Origin: a virus | IMG/VR virus record: IMGVR_UViG_3300024518_002320 | Span: 1-40,482 of that record | Reading direction: 5' to 3' (one strand) | DNA: 40,482 bases | Shown here: positions 1 to 7,315 of the stretch, in pieces | How the letters are laid out: each line of letters begins with the position of its first letter | Numbering within the stretch: the stretch's first letter is position 1 | The notes under the pieces: model-generated | What the model was told of the DNA's origin: nothing | What the model saw: the letters and a program-made list of their open reading frames with translations, nothing else | Database searches by the model: none | Position numbers and translations under genes: made by a program

Positions 1-1
1 A

Positions 2-1549
2 CCAGTTTTACTATCAGTTAAGGATGATATTCGCGCATTGAGAAGAATTGAAGAAAATGTAGAATTGTTGGTATATCAACATCTGTTTCCTCTGTTTCAT
101 TATCAGGTTGGTACAGATAATGAGCCAGCCAAGGTTTATTCTGACGGTACAGATGAGGTACAAGAAGTCCAATTAAAAGTATCTCAAATGCCATCTGATG
201 GCTGTTGGATTACTCCTGAACGCCATAAAATTACTGCTGTTGGCTCACAAGGTTCAGTAGTCGCTGTTGATAAAGTAATAGAGCATTTTAAGCAGCGAAT
301 ATTTACAGGTCTAGGTAATAGCTCTGTGGATATGGGTGAAGGCGGCTCGGCTTCGAGGTCAACCGCCCAAACAATGTCTAGAAATCTTATAGATGATACA
401 AAAGCAGACCAGAAAGAGTTTTCTACACAATTTGAAGCTTTTGTTATCCGCGAACTAATCCTTGAAAGCACATTCCCAAATGCCTCTATCTTTGATGAAG
501 AGAATGAAGTATATCTACGTTTTAATGAAATAGACTTTGAGTTTCGTCAGGCAAAAGAGAATCATCTTGTGGATGTTTTCTTAAAGAACGGTATCACTCA
601 CGATGAAATGCGTACTGGTATGGGTCACGAACCATTTGTGGGTGACGGGTGGCCAACTGCTACTACCAAACCAAAAATGTTTGTTAAGGGTGATGGAGAC
701 TTTGCTAATACAAGTTATGGCTTATTCGATAGAGATAAAATTATTCTTCAATCTTTAGATGAACCTGGAACCGATGCCTCTAAAGCAGAAGTTAAATCCA
801 GATCATCAGCTAACAAAAGCAAATCTGCTGGTGGTGGCTCTGTCTCTAATAAAAATAAACCTGCCAATCAACATGGCTCTAGACCAGCTGCAAAAGTTAA
901 CAAGGATTCTTTTGGAATGAGAAATACCATTCCATCGTTAAATGTTATATACATACAGAACCCTCCTGTTAAATCAATGTATGACGACTTATCGAATGAT
1001 CTAGATACTTATATTCGTGCTCGTGGGACAGTCATGCCAGAGCTAAAGCTCTTAATTGATTCAGCTTTTAGTGCATCTAAGGACAAACTAGTCTCTCTTG
1101 GACAAAAGGCATATAGGTTAGGCTTACAGGATGCTGGCGCACAGCCATGGGAAGTTCGTTCTGATGTAGCAGATAATAAGATTAATGATCACATTTCATA
1201 TTATGTAGACAAATTAAGAAAAGATGTTATTGCTCAATTAGATCGTCATATTATAAAATCTAAAAATTTTAATGATATAAATGCTGTGCTAGCTGGTTTA
1301 GTTTTAGATGCCTTGAATTACAGGTCTGTTTCTATAGATAACAGTGAAATAATGAGGGCTTACAACTATGGGAAGGCTAGTGGGTATCGCATTCGAGGGT
1401 TCCAAGAAATCGTATCTTCCCGGCATAGTTCCGAAAATTGTGATATGTGTGATCAAGTTTTGATATATAATGATACTGATGTTATAATTTTTGAAGAGTT
1501 GCCGCCTTTACATCCACATTGCACATGCACTATGGAGCGTAAGGCATAA
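2..1549 (+). CDS. Portal protein fused to Mu gpF-like head morphogenesis domain (5' end cut off)
   Basis: The reading frame is open from base 2, so the gene enters from outside the window; TTG at 38 is not a real start. The first 250 or so visible residues look like the C-terminal half of a phage portal: a glycine- and serine-rich turn (MGEGGSASRSTAQ), a helical segment, then the K-N-G-I-T-x-D-E-x-R-x-x-x-G pattern common near portal C-termini. A low-complexity Ser/Lys/Asn/Gly linker (about bases 790-915) leads to a second helical domain. This ends in C-x2-C (1439-1450) and PPLHPHCTC (1502-1528), the zinc-binding signature of the Mu gpF/SPP1 gp7 minor head family. The portal forms the dodecameric DNA gate of the head; the gpF-like part is a minor head protein, often linked to DNA ejection. 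The protease-scaffold gene follows almost directly. Function is inferred from motifs and position. Confidence 0.8.
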   Translation, partial: PVLLSVKDDIRALRRIEENVELLVYQHLFPLFHYQVGTDNEPAKVYSDGTDEVQEVQLKVSQMPSDGCWITPERHKITAVGSQGSVVAVDKVIEHFKQRIFTGLGNSSVDMGEGGSASRSTAQTMSRNLIDDTKADQKEFSTQFEAFVIRELILESTFPNASIFDEENEVYLRFNEIDFEFRQAKENHLVDVFLKNGITHDEMRTGMGHEPFVGDGWPTATTKPKMFVKGDGDFANTSYGLFDRDKIILQSLDEPGTDASKAEVKSRSSANKSKSAGGGSVSNKNKPANQHGSRPAAKVNKDSFGMRNTIPSLNVIYIQNPPVKSMYDDLSNDLDTYIRARGTVMPELKLLIDSAFSASKDKLVSLGQKAYRLGLQDAGAQPWEVRSDVADNKINDHISYYVDKLRKDVIAQLDRHIIKSKNFNDINAVLAGLVLDALNYRSVSIDNSEIMRAYNYGKASGYRIRGFQEIVSSRHSSENCDMCDQVLIYNDTDVIIFEELPPLHPHCTCTMERKA

Positions 1550-1564
1550 GGAGTGTTAAAAAAT

Positions 1565-3667
1565 ATGACACTAAAATTTGATTTTACTGATTATTTAAAG
1601 CTGACAAAGCCTAATGATAATCAAATTAAAGAGTGGAAAGACTATATGGGCGGCAATACATATGCTACCGGTCATGGTCTGCGTATCGTTATGGAGGCCA
1701 CACATTCTGGTCTATTAAATGAAAACAAACGTTTTTATATCCCTTCTCGTATGGCAGAAGGAGTTTCTACTTTCCGTACCGGCGAAAAACCCACAAAACT
1801 TTTAAAGCATCACAACCCAGAAGCAGATCCAGTTGGTGTTATTCGTGGAGCCCGATTTGTACCAACAGTACCAGATGAGCTACACAACAACCCGGACGTT
1901 ATTAACCTTATGTCCAGTAGTGCTCCTATTAAAGACCAAGTTAAGTCTATTCGTAACTTGTGGCGCAAAGGTGTCTTTCAACAAGATGACTGGAAGGGTC
2001 TAGGTCACATAGAGCTTGTCGGTGATGTGTTTGACAAAGAGACTATCGAACAAATACGAGATGGTAGATTCGATGCAGTATCTACTAACTTCAGATCTCC
2101 AGGTGCCGCACACTGTCTCATTTGTGGGCAGAATTGGGCTGCAGATGGTTTTTGTGACCATGAATGGGGAGAAGCATACGAGGATGACAGTGAAGATGGA
2201 TTTAAGTTTCCAGCTCTAGCCATTCCAGGAAGACATAAATATTTGGAAACTAGTTTTGTTTCCATGGAAGGCGACAAGTTAGCTTCTGTCCGAATTATGG
2301 ACGAGGTAAATTCCGATAACAACAAAACAATCTTTCTGCCTGATAGTTGGCGGGAAGATAAAACAACTAACTCTACTGAAACCACTTTCGAGTTTAAAGA
2401 TTTCAAGGAGGACGATATGGGCAAAACTGCTGAGAAAGAAACAATTACTCTTTCAGATGCCGAGAAGAATGTCTTTGCTATCGTCAAGGAGCTTAGGGAT
2501 GATGCTGATGATAAGGTCATTACTGAATATGCAAAGAAGATCTCTGCATTATATAATGATGACAATGTTCTTCCAGATCAACTAGAAGCTGAGCTTGATG
2601 AAAAGACTGCAGTCCAATATGCTCTTGAAGATCTCGAGACAGCCGATGAAAAAGTAGACGCAGATGCAGTATATGCAGAAATGGAAAAAGAGCTTGACGA
2701 GCTTGAATTAAGTGATAAGAAACTTAGTTCGCAGGCCAGAACAGGTTTACCCAAGTCTGTATTCTGTGGGCCGGATCGTTCGTTCCCAGTTCCAGATTGT
2801 GCTCATGTTACTGCTGCTAAGCGTTTAGTCGGTCGCTATAAGGGTCCAGGCAACAAGACTAATATTCTTGCCTGTGTATCTCAGAAAGCGAAGTCTCTAG
2901 GTTGCGATGGCAGCGATGGCAAAACTTCCGATGGCAAAGAAAATCCACCAAAGGTAGAACTTCTTCCATGTGCTGAGGATAGCCTCAAGACAATGAAAGA
3001 TGATGAGCTTAGGCACATCCATCTAGCCGCAGAGCTAGAACTAGTTGACCGTGGTCAGAAAATGGCATTCGAATGTAAAGAGTGTCAGCTCCACGAAGCA
3101 AAAGTTCAAAAAGCTGCTGATAAGATGGCTGAAGCACAGAAAGAAACCGAGAAACTTAAGGATACTTTAGTTATTCTTCGTGAAGAACTACAACGTTCTT
3201 ATGCTGACTATGCCTCACAAGTAGACTCATATGTTGAACTTGGAGCCTCCTTGCGTGCAGAAAAAGTTGATAAACTTGCATTAATTGGGGTTTTAAATAA
3301 GAAATATGATAGTCTAGATACAGCTAAAGAGGAAATGAAAGACAAATCTCTTGATAAACTGGAACTAGCCATTACTGATGGCTTTGACCTAGATACAGTG
3401 ACAACTAAGCTAAATGACGGTATGACACAAGATCCAAGCGGCGAAACCGTTGAAGATCCGACTGTTAATACAGATAATGATGGTGGAGGCATTCCTTCTG
3501 GACTGTCCACTCCTGCTCTGACGGCCATCGATAGCATTAAGCTATTAATTCAAGATGGTAAAATTTCCGATGCAAAGCATATTTATGCTACAATGATAAA
3601 TTGCAAGTTGTTCCCGAACGACTTAATGTTTGATAGCCTTTCAGTGGATGAAGATACCACTGAGTAA
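1565..3667 (+). CDS. Prohead maturation protease fused to scaffold
   Basis: Start chosen at ATG 1565: AGGAG lies 11 bases upstream, while the earlier in-frame GTG at 1553 overlaps that SD. The N-terminal 250 residues resemble HK97-type (S78) or T4 gp21-like prohead proteases: K-L-L-K-H-H (H82/H83, candidate catalytic His) followed by P-V-G-V-I, and D-A-V-S-T-N-F (S173, candidate nucleophile). An unusual zinc-type element follows directly, C184-x2-C187 and C197-x-H199. From about residue 285 the protein is acidic and lysine-rich, like a scaffold. It includes a Cys-bearing segment (about 394-430, LPKSVFCGPDRSFPVPDCAH) of a kind found in phage prohead proteins and a long predicted coiled coil (about 500-600). 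The protease would cleave scaffold and capsid proteins during head maturation. A nested start inside the gene probably makes the scaffold alone. It sits between portal and decoration/capsid genes, as expected. Confidence 0.8.
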   Translation: MTLKFDFTDYLKLTKPNDNQIKEWKDYMGGNTYATGHGLRIVMEATHSGLLNENKRFYIPSRMAEGVSTFRTGEKPTKLLKHHNPEADPVGVIRGARFVPTVPDELHNNPDVINLMSSSAPIKDQVKSIRNLWRKGVFQQDDWKGLGHIELVGDVFDKETIEQIRDGRFDAVSTNFRSPGAAHCLICGQNWAADGFCDHEWGEAYEDDSEDGFKFPALAIPGRHKYLETSFVSMEGDKLASVRIMDEVNSDNNKTIFLPDSWREDKTTNSTETTFEFKDFKEDDMGKTAEKETITLSDAEKNVFAIVKELRDDADDKVITEYAKKISALYNDDNVLPDQLEAELDEKTAVQYALEDLETADEKVDADAVYAEMEKELDELELSDKKLSSQARTGLPKSVFCGPDRSFPVPDCAHVTAAKRLVGRYKGPGNKTNILACVSQKAKSLGCDGSDGKTSDGKENPPKVELLPCAEDSLKTMKDDELRHIHLAAELELVDRGQKMAFECKECQLHEAKVQKAADKMAEAQKETEKLKDTLVILREELQRSYADYASQVDSYVELGASLRAEKVDKLALIGVLNKKYDSLDTAKEEMKDKSLDKLELAITDGFDLDTVTTKLNDGMTQDPSGETVEDPTVNTDNDGGGIPSGLSTPALTAIDSIKLLIQDGKISDAKHIYATMINCKLFPNDLMFDSLSVDEDTTE
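2405..2419 (+). promoter_or_regulatory. Internal ribosome binding site and in-frame ATG inside the protease gene
   Basis: AAGGAGG at 2405-2411 lies 5 bases upstream of ATG 2417-2419, which is in frame with the protease gene (codon 285 counted from 1565). It is one of the best SD/start pairs in the window, although it lies in the middle of a gene. It falls exactly at the boundary between the protease-like part and the acidic coiled-coil part. Confidence 0.75.
2417..3667 (+). CDS. Nested capsid scaffolding protein (internal start, 416 aa)
   Basis: Translation from the internal ATG with its own strong SD would give a 416-residue acidic, Lys/Glu-rich protein starting MGKTAEKETITLSDAEKN. It lacks the protease domain and contains the Cys-bearing LPKSVFCGP segment, a Gly-Ser-Asp linker and a long coiled coil (about residues 215-320 of the nested product), ending in an acidic Thr/Asp-rich tail. 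This matches the arrangement of lambda C/Nu3, where a scaffold is made from an in-frame start within the protease gene and shares its C-terminus. The scaffold would be needed in many more copies than the protease, which a separate strong ribosome site would provide. The arrangement is seen in the sequence; the role is inferred. Confidence 0.65.
   Translation: MGKTAEKETITLSDAEKNVFAIVKELRDDADDKVITEYAKKISALYNDDNVLPDQLEAELDEKTAVQYALEDLETADEKVDADAVYAEMEKELDELELSDKKLSSQARTGLPKSVFCGPDRSFPVPDCAHVTAAKRLVGRYKGPGNKTNILACVSQKAKSLGCDGSDGKTSDGKENPPKVELLPCAEDSLKTMKDDELRHIHLAAELELVDRGQKMAFECKECQLHEAKVQKAADKMAEAQKETEKLKDTLVILREELQRSYADYASQVDSYVELGASLRAEKVDKLALIGVLNKKYDSLDTAKEEMKDKSLDKLELAITDGFDLDTVTTKLNDGMTQDPSGETVEDPTVNTDNDGGGIPSGLSTPALTAIDSIKLLIQDGKISDAKHIYATMINCKLFPNDLMFDSLSVDEDTTE
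2905..2936 (+). repeat. Three copies of CGATGGCA encoding a Gly-Asp-Ser linker
   Basis: CGATGGCA occurs at 2905-2912, 2914-2921 and 2929-2936. It encodes a short flexible linker within the scaffold part, between the Cys-bearing segment and the coiled coil. It is probably a coding repeat only. Confidence 0.6.
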
Positions 3668-3688
3668 TTAATTAGGAGGTAACCAATT

Positions 3689-5083
3689 ATGACAATTCCA
3701 CGTGGATATGTTCCAAATCACAAAGTATGGGACAGAATGGGCCGAGTTACTCCAAATGTAGAGTACTCCCATTCCGAGAGACCACATTTTGAGTCATTTG
3801 CCGCACCATGGCTACCCACTCAGCGGTACGACCAAGAATTAGAATTTTATATTGTAGTTTCCGCTGGTAAGGTAGTTGGAGAAGATCGTAACGGACATCT
3901 AGTCCCCGCTGGGCTTCGTAAAGCCTGGAATGTGGCTGGTGGATCTACGATTCTCACTTATGTTCAGGCCGATGTTGATCAAAATGTAATCGATTTGACT
4001 ACAGGTATAGCAGTAGCAGCCGCAACTACTTATACCCAGACCCAAGTTACTCAAGCACTAAAAGAACGCGGAATGATTAAAGCCACTGAATTGGCTATGG
4101 ATTTCATTTCCAAGCCCATTGGCGTAGCATCTTACAACTATTGGAAAGCTGCTGGCCCAGATCATTACAATCCAGCTGAATTATATCAGCACAACTTCCG
4201 CCCACAAGCTCTGGCAGCTGTTACGTGTGACTATTGTATTACGGTACCTGTAGTCCCGAATGTAGCAACTACTGAGACAATGGCCAATGACCGCACTGGT
4301 GGAGCCGATGGTCTTCTAGAAGACTATGTTGACGGTACCCAAACCAGAGCTGCTGGTTGGTTTAATTCGACTCAAATTCATGAACTCGTTAAGTATGCCA
4401 CTGCTGTTGCCGCTGGCGCAGATGTGGTATGTTATATGTTCCTGAATTACCCACTATCAGATGATACTGCTGAGACCACAATGGCTGCTTCTGTAGCTGG
4501 TCTGCTCGCCAAGAAATCTGCCGTAACCGCAATTAGCGCTGCAGGAGATTATTTTGTAGACAAAGACCTCGGTCTTCTGTTTGTCTTTGAGTCTGGCGGA
4601 AATGCAATTCCAACTCCATGGACAACTGCTGCTACCATTACTTATTACCATTATGGCTCTGCTGTAGCATCTGCCGGTAATACTTTTATGTGTGCAACTG
4701 GCGACCTGGAATATGGAGACCTATTAACATATGACGCTAGTAGCAATCTAATCAAGGCAGAACTTGATATTGGTACTGCAGAAGGTTACGACGCTGCGTT
4801 TGCTGTATTCGCTGCAGATCCAGATTACGGTGCTGGTACGGACGCTGCTATTTCTACACAGTTAGAGCAAGCAGTTCAAAATCATCAAAACGGTATCGTA
4901 GGACAAGTTATCGGTGTCAATGAGTATCCACGTGACTATCTGGAACGTGTACATACTGCTTATTCGGGGTATACTGCTGCCAATATGAGAACTCCTGGTT
5001 CTGCCACTGGTGGTCGTAGTGATCAACTAACATATACCGGTTCAGCAGAAAGAATGCTAATCGTTAACCTTATTATGCGATAA
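3689..5083 (+). CDS. Probable capsid decoration or accessory head protein (464 aa)
   Basis: ATG 3689 has a strong SD (AGGAGGT, 8 bases upstream). The gene sits between protease-scaffold and major capsid protein, the usual place for a head decoration protein. An early segment (about residues 50-75: ELEFYIVVSAGKVVGED then G-H-L-V-P-A-G) resembles the lambda gpD-type decoration fold pattern, where a beta strand is followed by a-G-x-V-V-x-D-x-x-G-x-L-V-P-A. The rest is rich in Ala, Thr, Gly and Tyr with alternating beta strands, as in virion surface proteins. At 464 residues it is much longer than gpD (about 110 aa), so it would be a multidomain relative or another head protein. There is no signal peptide or membrane segment. 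Its strong SD suggests high expression. Family assignment is uncertain. Confidence 0.5.
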   Translation: MTIPRGYVPNHKVWDRMGRVTPNVEYSHSERPHFESFAAPWLPTQRYDQELEFYIVVSAGKVVGEDRNGHLVPAGLRKAWNVAGGSTILTYVQADVDQNVIDLTTGIAVAAATTYTQTQVTQALKERGMIKATELAMDFISKPIGVASYNYWKAAGPDHYNPAELYQHNFRPQALAAVTCDYCITVPVVPNVATTETMANDRTGGADGLLEDYVDGTQTRAAGWFNSTQIHELVKYATAVAAGADVVCYMFLNYPLSDDTAETTMAASVAGLLAKKSAVTAISAAGDYFVDKDLGLLFVFESGGNAIPTPWTTAATITYYHYGSAVASAGNTFMCATGDLEYGDLLTYDASSNLIKAELDIGTAEGYDAAFAVFAADPDYGAGTDAAISTQLEQAVQNHQNGIVGQVIGVNEYPRDYLERVHTAYSGYTAANMRTPGSATGGRSDQLTYTGSAERMLIVNLIMR

Positions 5084-5101
5084 TCGAGGAGGAATAATAA
5101 A

Positions 5102-6370
5102 ATGATTAATCAGTTTGATCCCGCAAAAACTTTTGGCGATAGCTATGAGTTATATCGGGACACGTGGATGAACCATGGATGGAATGTACCTTTACAGCAA
5201 AGTCTTGAGTTCAAGGACCTAATAGCCACCCCACAGGCAGCTATATGGATGCCAAAAGTTATTGAGGAGATTGCTCGTGAACCAATTGAGCCTATGCTTA
5301 TCGTTCCGTCTCTCCTTGATAGAGTTCAATATACTCCCGCCGCACGTTTTACTTTCCCAGCTCTTGGCGCTATGGTTGCGTTCGATCTTGCAGAAGGTCA
5401 GACCTATCCAGAGCAAGGCCTAAACGTTTCACCCGGTAGTGTAACGATGAATGTTGGTAAAACAGGTATCATGTTTAAAATTACTGAAGAAATGAAAAAG
5501 TATTCTCAGTATGATCTTATTAACATGCATATCCGTGCTGGCCGACGTGGTCTTGATCGTCATAAAGAGAAAAAGGGTATGGATTTCATCTCTGGTATGG
5601 GCGTAACTTTATTTGATAACGTAACCCCAACTGAATCTGTATATGGAACATGTACTGGTCGGGCTATTACAGGTGCTGGTAACGGTTCCTGTCGTATGGA
5701 AGACCTTCTGAAATCCTACAGTCATATTATGATGCAGGGTTATGCTCCAGATACTATTCTGCTTCACCCACTGGCATGGTCCATGTGGATGATAGATCCC
5801 TTCCTGCAAACAATTGCCAAGAATACTGGCAATGGACAATGGTTCCAAAACCATAATATGGCAAAGCAAGGACGTCCTTGGGATTCAGCCAATCAAAGTG
5901 GTATGGGCAGACAAGGTGGAACCGGTCAATTTACTCCTTCGGGTAATGCAGCCAGTGAAACACCTAGTAATGCTTCAAATGCTAATGAGATTGACCAAAA
6001 TCTTAATAGTCCTGCAATCGTTCCTAGTTACTTTCCTTATCCTCTGCGTGTTCTGGTGTCTCCATTTGTTGATTATGATGCAGACAACAACACCTGTGAC
6101 ATTATGATATTTGATTCTTCAAATCTTGGTGCTCTAATTGTAGACGAAGATGTTTCGATTGATCAGATGGAAGACTGGCACACAGACATCATGAAGGTAA
6201 AGCTAAAAGAACGATATGGATTTGCAGTATACGAGGATGGTCTAGCTGTTGGTGTTATGCGTAACATCCCAATCAAGGCCAACGAGATTGCACTTCCAGT
6301 TACTGCTACTATTTCTGCTGCTGGTTCTCTAAGTGAGTTGGATGTGACGACAGCTATTAGCGGTCTGTAA
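5102..6370 (+). CDS. Major capsid protein, HK97 fold
   Basis: ATG 5102 has a strong SD (GAGGAGG). At 422 residues the length is normal for an HK97-fold capsid protein. Supporting features: a helical N-arm (residues 1-70), an E-loop/P-domain-like region with K-T-G-I-M-F-K-I-T-E-E-M (about 120-135) leading to a long spine helix with R-A-G-R-R-G-L-D-R, and an A-domain pattern D-T-I-L-L-H-P-L-A-W (about 218-227). The C-terminal part has a Y-G-F-A-V-Y motif typical of the end of such proteins. A Gly/Asn/Ser-rich stretch (about residues 263-302) probably forms a surface loop. It follows protease-scaffold and decoration genes, and a strong terminator lies immediately downstream, fitting a very highly expressed gene at the end of a transcript. 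Confidence 0.85.
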   Translation: MINQFDPAKTFGDSYELYRDTWMNHGWNVPLQQSLEFKDLIATPQAAIWMPKVIEEIAREPIEPMLIVPSLLDRVQYTPAARFTFPALGAMVAFDLAEGQTYPEQGLNVSPGSVTMNVGKTGIMFKITEEMKKYSQYDLINMHIRAGRRGLDRHKEKKGMDFISGMGVTLFDNVTPTESVYGTCTGRAITGAGNGSCRMEDLLKSYSHIMMQGYAPDTILLHPLAWSMWMIDPFLQTIAKNTGNGQWFQNHNMAKQGRPWDSANQSGMGRQGGTGQFTPSGNAASETPSNASNANEIDQNLNSPAIVPSYFPYPLRVLVSPFVDYDADNNTCDIMIFDSSNLGALIVDEDVSIDQMEDWHTDIMKVKLKERYGFAVYEDGLAVGVMRNIPIKANEIALPVTATISAAGSLSELDVTTAISGL

Positions 6371-6397
6371 TCGTCTCTCATTGTAATGTAGCTTTCG

Positions 6398-6437
6398 AAA
6401 GGGGAGGAGGAAGAGTTCCTCTTCCCCTTTTGTTTTA
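6398..6437 (+). terminator. Rho-independent terminator after the capsid gene
   Basis: A 15-bp stem (6398-6412 pairing with 6416-6430, one G-T pair, loop GAG) is followed directly by TGTTTTATT. The left arm begins AAAGGGGAGG and the right arm ends CCCCTTT. It lies 27 bases after the capsid stop codon and before the SD of the next gene. It should end or strongly reduce transcription, setting capsid mRNA above that of the neck and tail genes. Because the left arm is A-led, a weaker terminator on the opposite strand is possible. Confidence 0.9.
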
Positions 6438-6466
6438 TTAGTAATAATCAAACAAGGAGTTTGAGA

Positions 6467-7000
6467 ATGAGACTCGTTAAATTGAAGCTGAGAGGTTCTT
6501 GCCCATTTTGGTTTATGCCTCCTATCCGGCTTCATGACAAGCATACTGTTAGCCCAGTAGTAGATATCGATTTGCTAACTGAATTACAAAAAAACATCAT
6601 AAACAGATCCATTCAACATCACGAGATTTGTCTTTTAGATGCGGACAACAAACAATTAAAAGGTAGTCTAAAAGATGTAAACATGATTAATGGTAACTTT
6701 GTAAGTACAGAAGACATAGAGGAAGAACCTGAAACTCTACCAGATATGGTTTCTGTTACAGTTGGTGGAGAGACAGAAGAGACAGAAGTTGAAGAAGACG
6801 GGGCTATCAAAGAAGAGTTTTTTGACGAAGCGCGTATCTTACTGAAACGAAACGGGAATACAATAAAGAAATCTTTATTGGCCTTAAATAATACAGATGA
6901 TAATCTTATGCTATTACATGCTTGTTACGAAGAAGAAGAAAAAGGTAAAAATAGAAATGGTGTATTGACTACAATTCAATCTAAAATTTCGGAGTATTAA
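6467..7000 (+). CDS. Hypothetical head-neck region protein (177 aa)
   Basis: Start at ATG 6467, 7 bases after AAGGAG; the earlier TTG at 6461 is only one base from the SD. I do not recognise the family. The N-terminal 60 residues carry aromatic and basic residues (GSCPFWFMPPIRLHD). The middle (about 75-120) is a strongly acidic Glu/Thr/Val stretch. The C-terminal 55 residues form a compact helical domain with R-N-G-N-T-I-K-K-S-L-L-A-L and a basic end. It is the first gene after the capsid terminator and is directly followed by another small gene. Its position between capsid and connector genes suggests a head-completion, assembly or virion-associated protein. That is an inference from position only. 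Confidence 0.75.
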   Translation: MRLVKLKLRGSCPFWFMPPIRLHDKHTVSPVVDIDLLTELQKNIINRSIQHHEICLLDADNKQLKGSLKDVNMINGNFVSTEDIEEEPETLPDMVSVTVGGETEETEVEEDGAIKEEFFDEARILLKRNGNTIKKSLLALNNTDDNLMLLHACYEEEEKGKNRNGVLTTIQSKISEY

Positions 7001-7001
7001 G

Positions 7002-7313
7002 ATGAGTAAAGATGTAGAACATATGAGTGTCGAAGAACTTCAAGAAAAGATGAATAGGCCTCCAACTCCTGAAGAAGCAGTTAAAATCAAAGATAACATT
7101 CAGATATTTGAAAATATTTGCAAAACAATATCCATTAAAGATGGATTCGCTTTTATTAAAAACTTGAGAAAAGAAGCTAGGCGACAAAAGGCTATGAGAT
7201 CAGCACGTGATTTTGAAGACCAAGTTAAGGCTATTCAATACGTGTCAGAAGCTCCGTCTCAAGTAATGGAAATACAATTGGCAGACAGCTTTGAAATTTA
7301 CGAGGAAGAGTAA
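7002..7313 (+). CDS. Hypothetical small helical protein (103 aa)
   Basis: ATG 7002 lies two bases after the preceding stop, with GGAG about 7 bases upstream, inside the end of the previous gene. The protein is charged and almost entirely helical by eye (MSVEELQEKMNRPPTPEEAV, then two Lys/Arg/Glu-rich helices) with an acidic C-terminus. There are no cysteine motifs or membrane segments. The next gene follows after 2 bases, so the three genes 6467-9112 are translationally coupled. I do not recognise the family; a head-completion or assembly role is suggested only by position. Confidence 0.75.
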   Translation: MSKDVEHMSVEELQEKMNRPPTPEEAVKIKDNIQIFENICKTISIKDGFAFIKNLRKEARRQKAMRSARDFEDQVKAIQYVSEAPSQVMEIQLADSFEIYEEE

Positions 7314-7315
7314 AC

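Noticed and set aside
2005-2565. 186-aa open frame on the - strand
   Set aside because: It is fully antisense to the protease-scaffold gene, Ser-rich as expected from the reverse complement of Asp/Glu codons, and has no SD.
2905-2936. CGATGGCA triplet repeat as a regulatory site or array
   Set aside because: Copies are unevenly spaced, short and fit a Gly/Asp/Ser protein linker.
5814-6107. 97-aa + strand frame inside the capsid gene
   Set aside because: Out-of-frame shadow without SD; the capsid frame has strong family features over the same bases.
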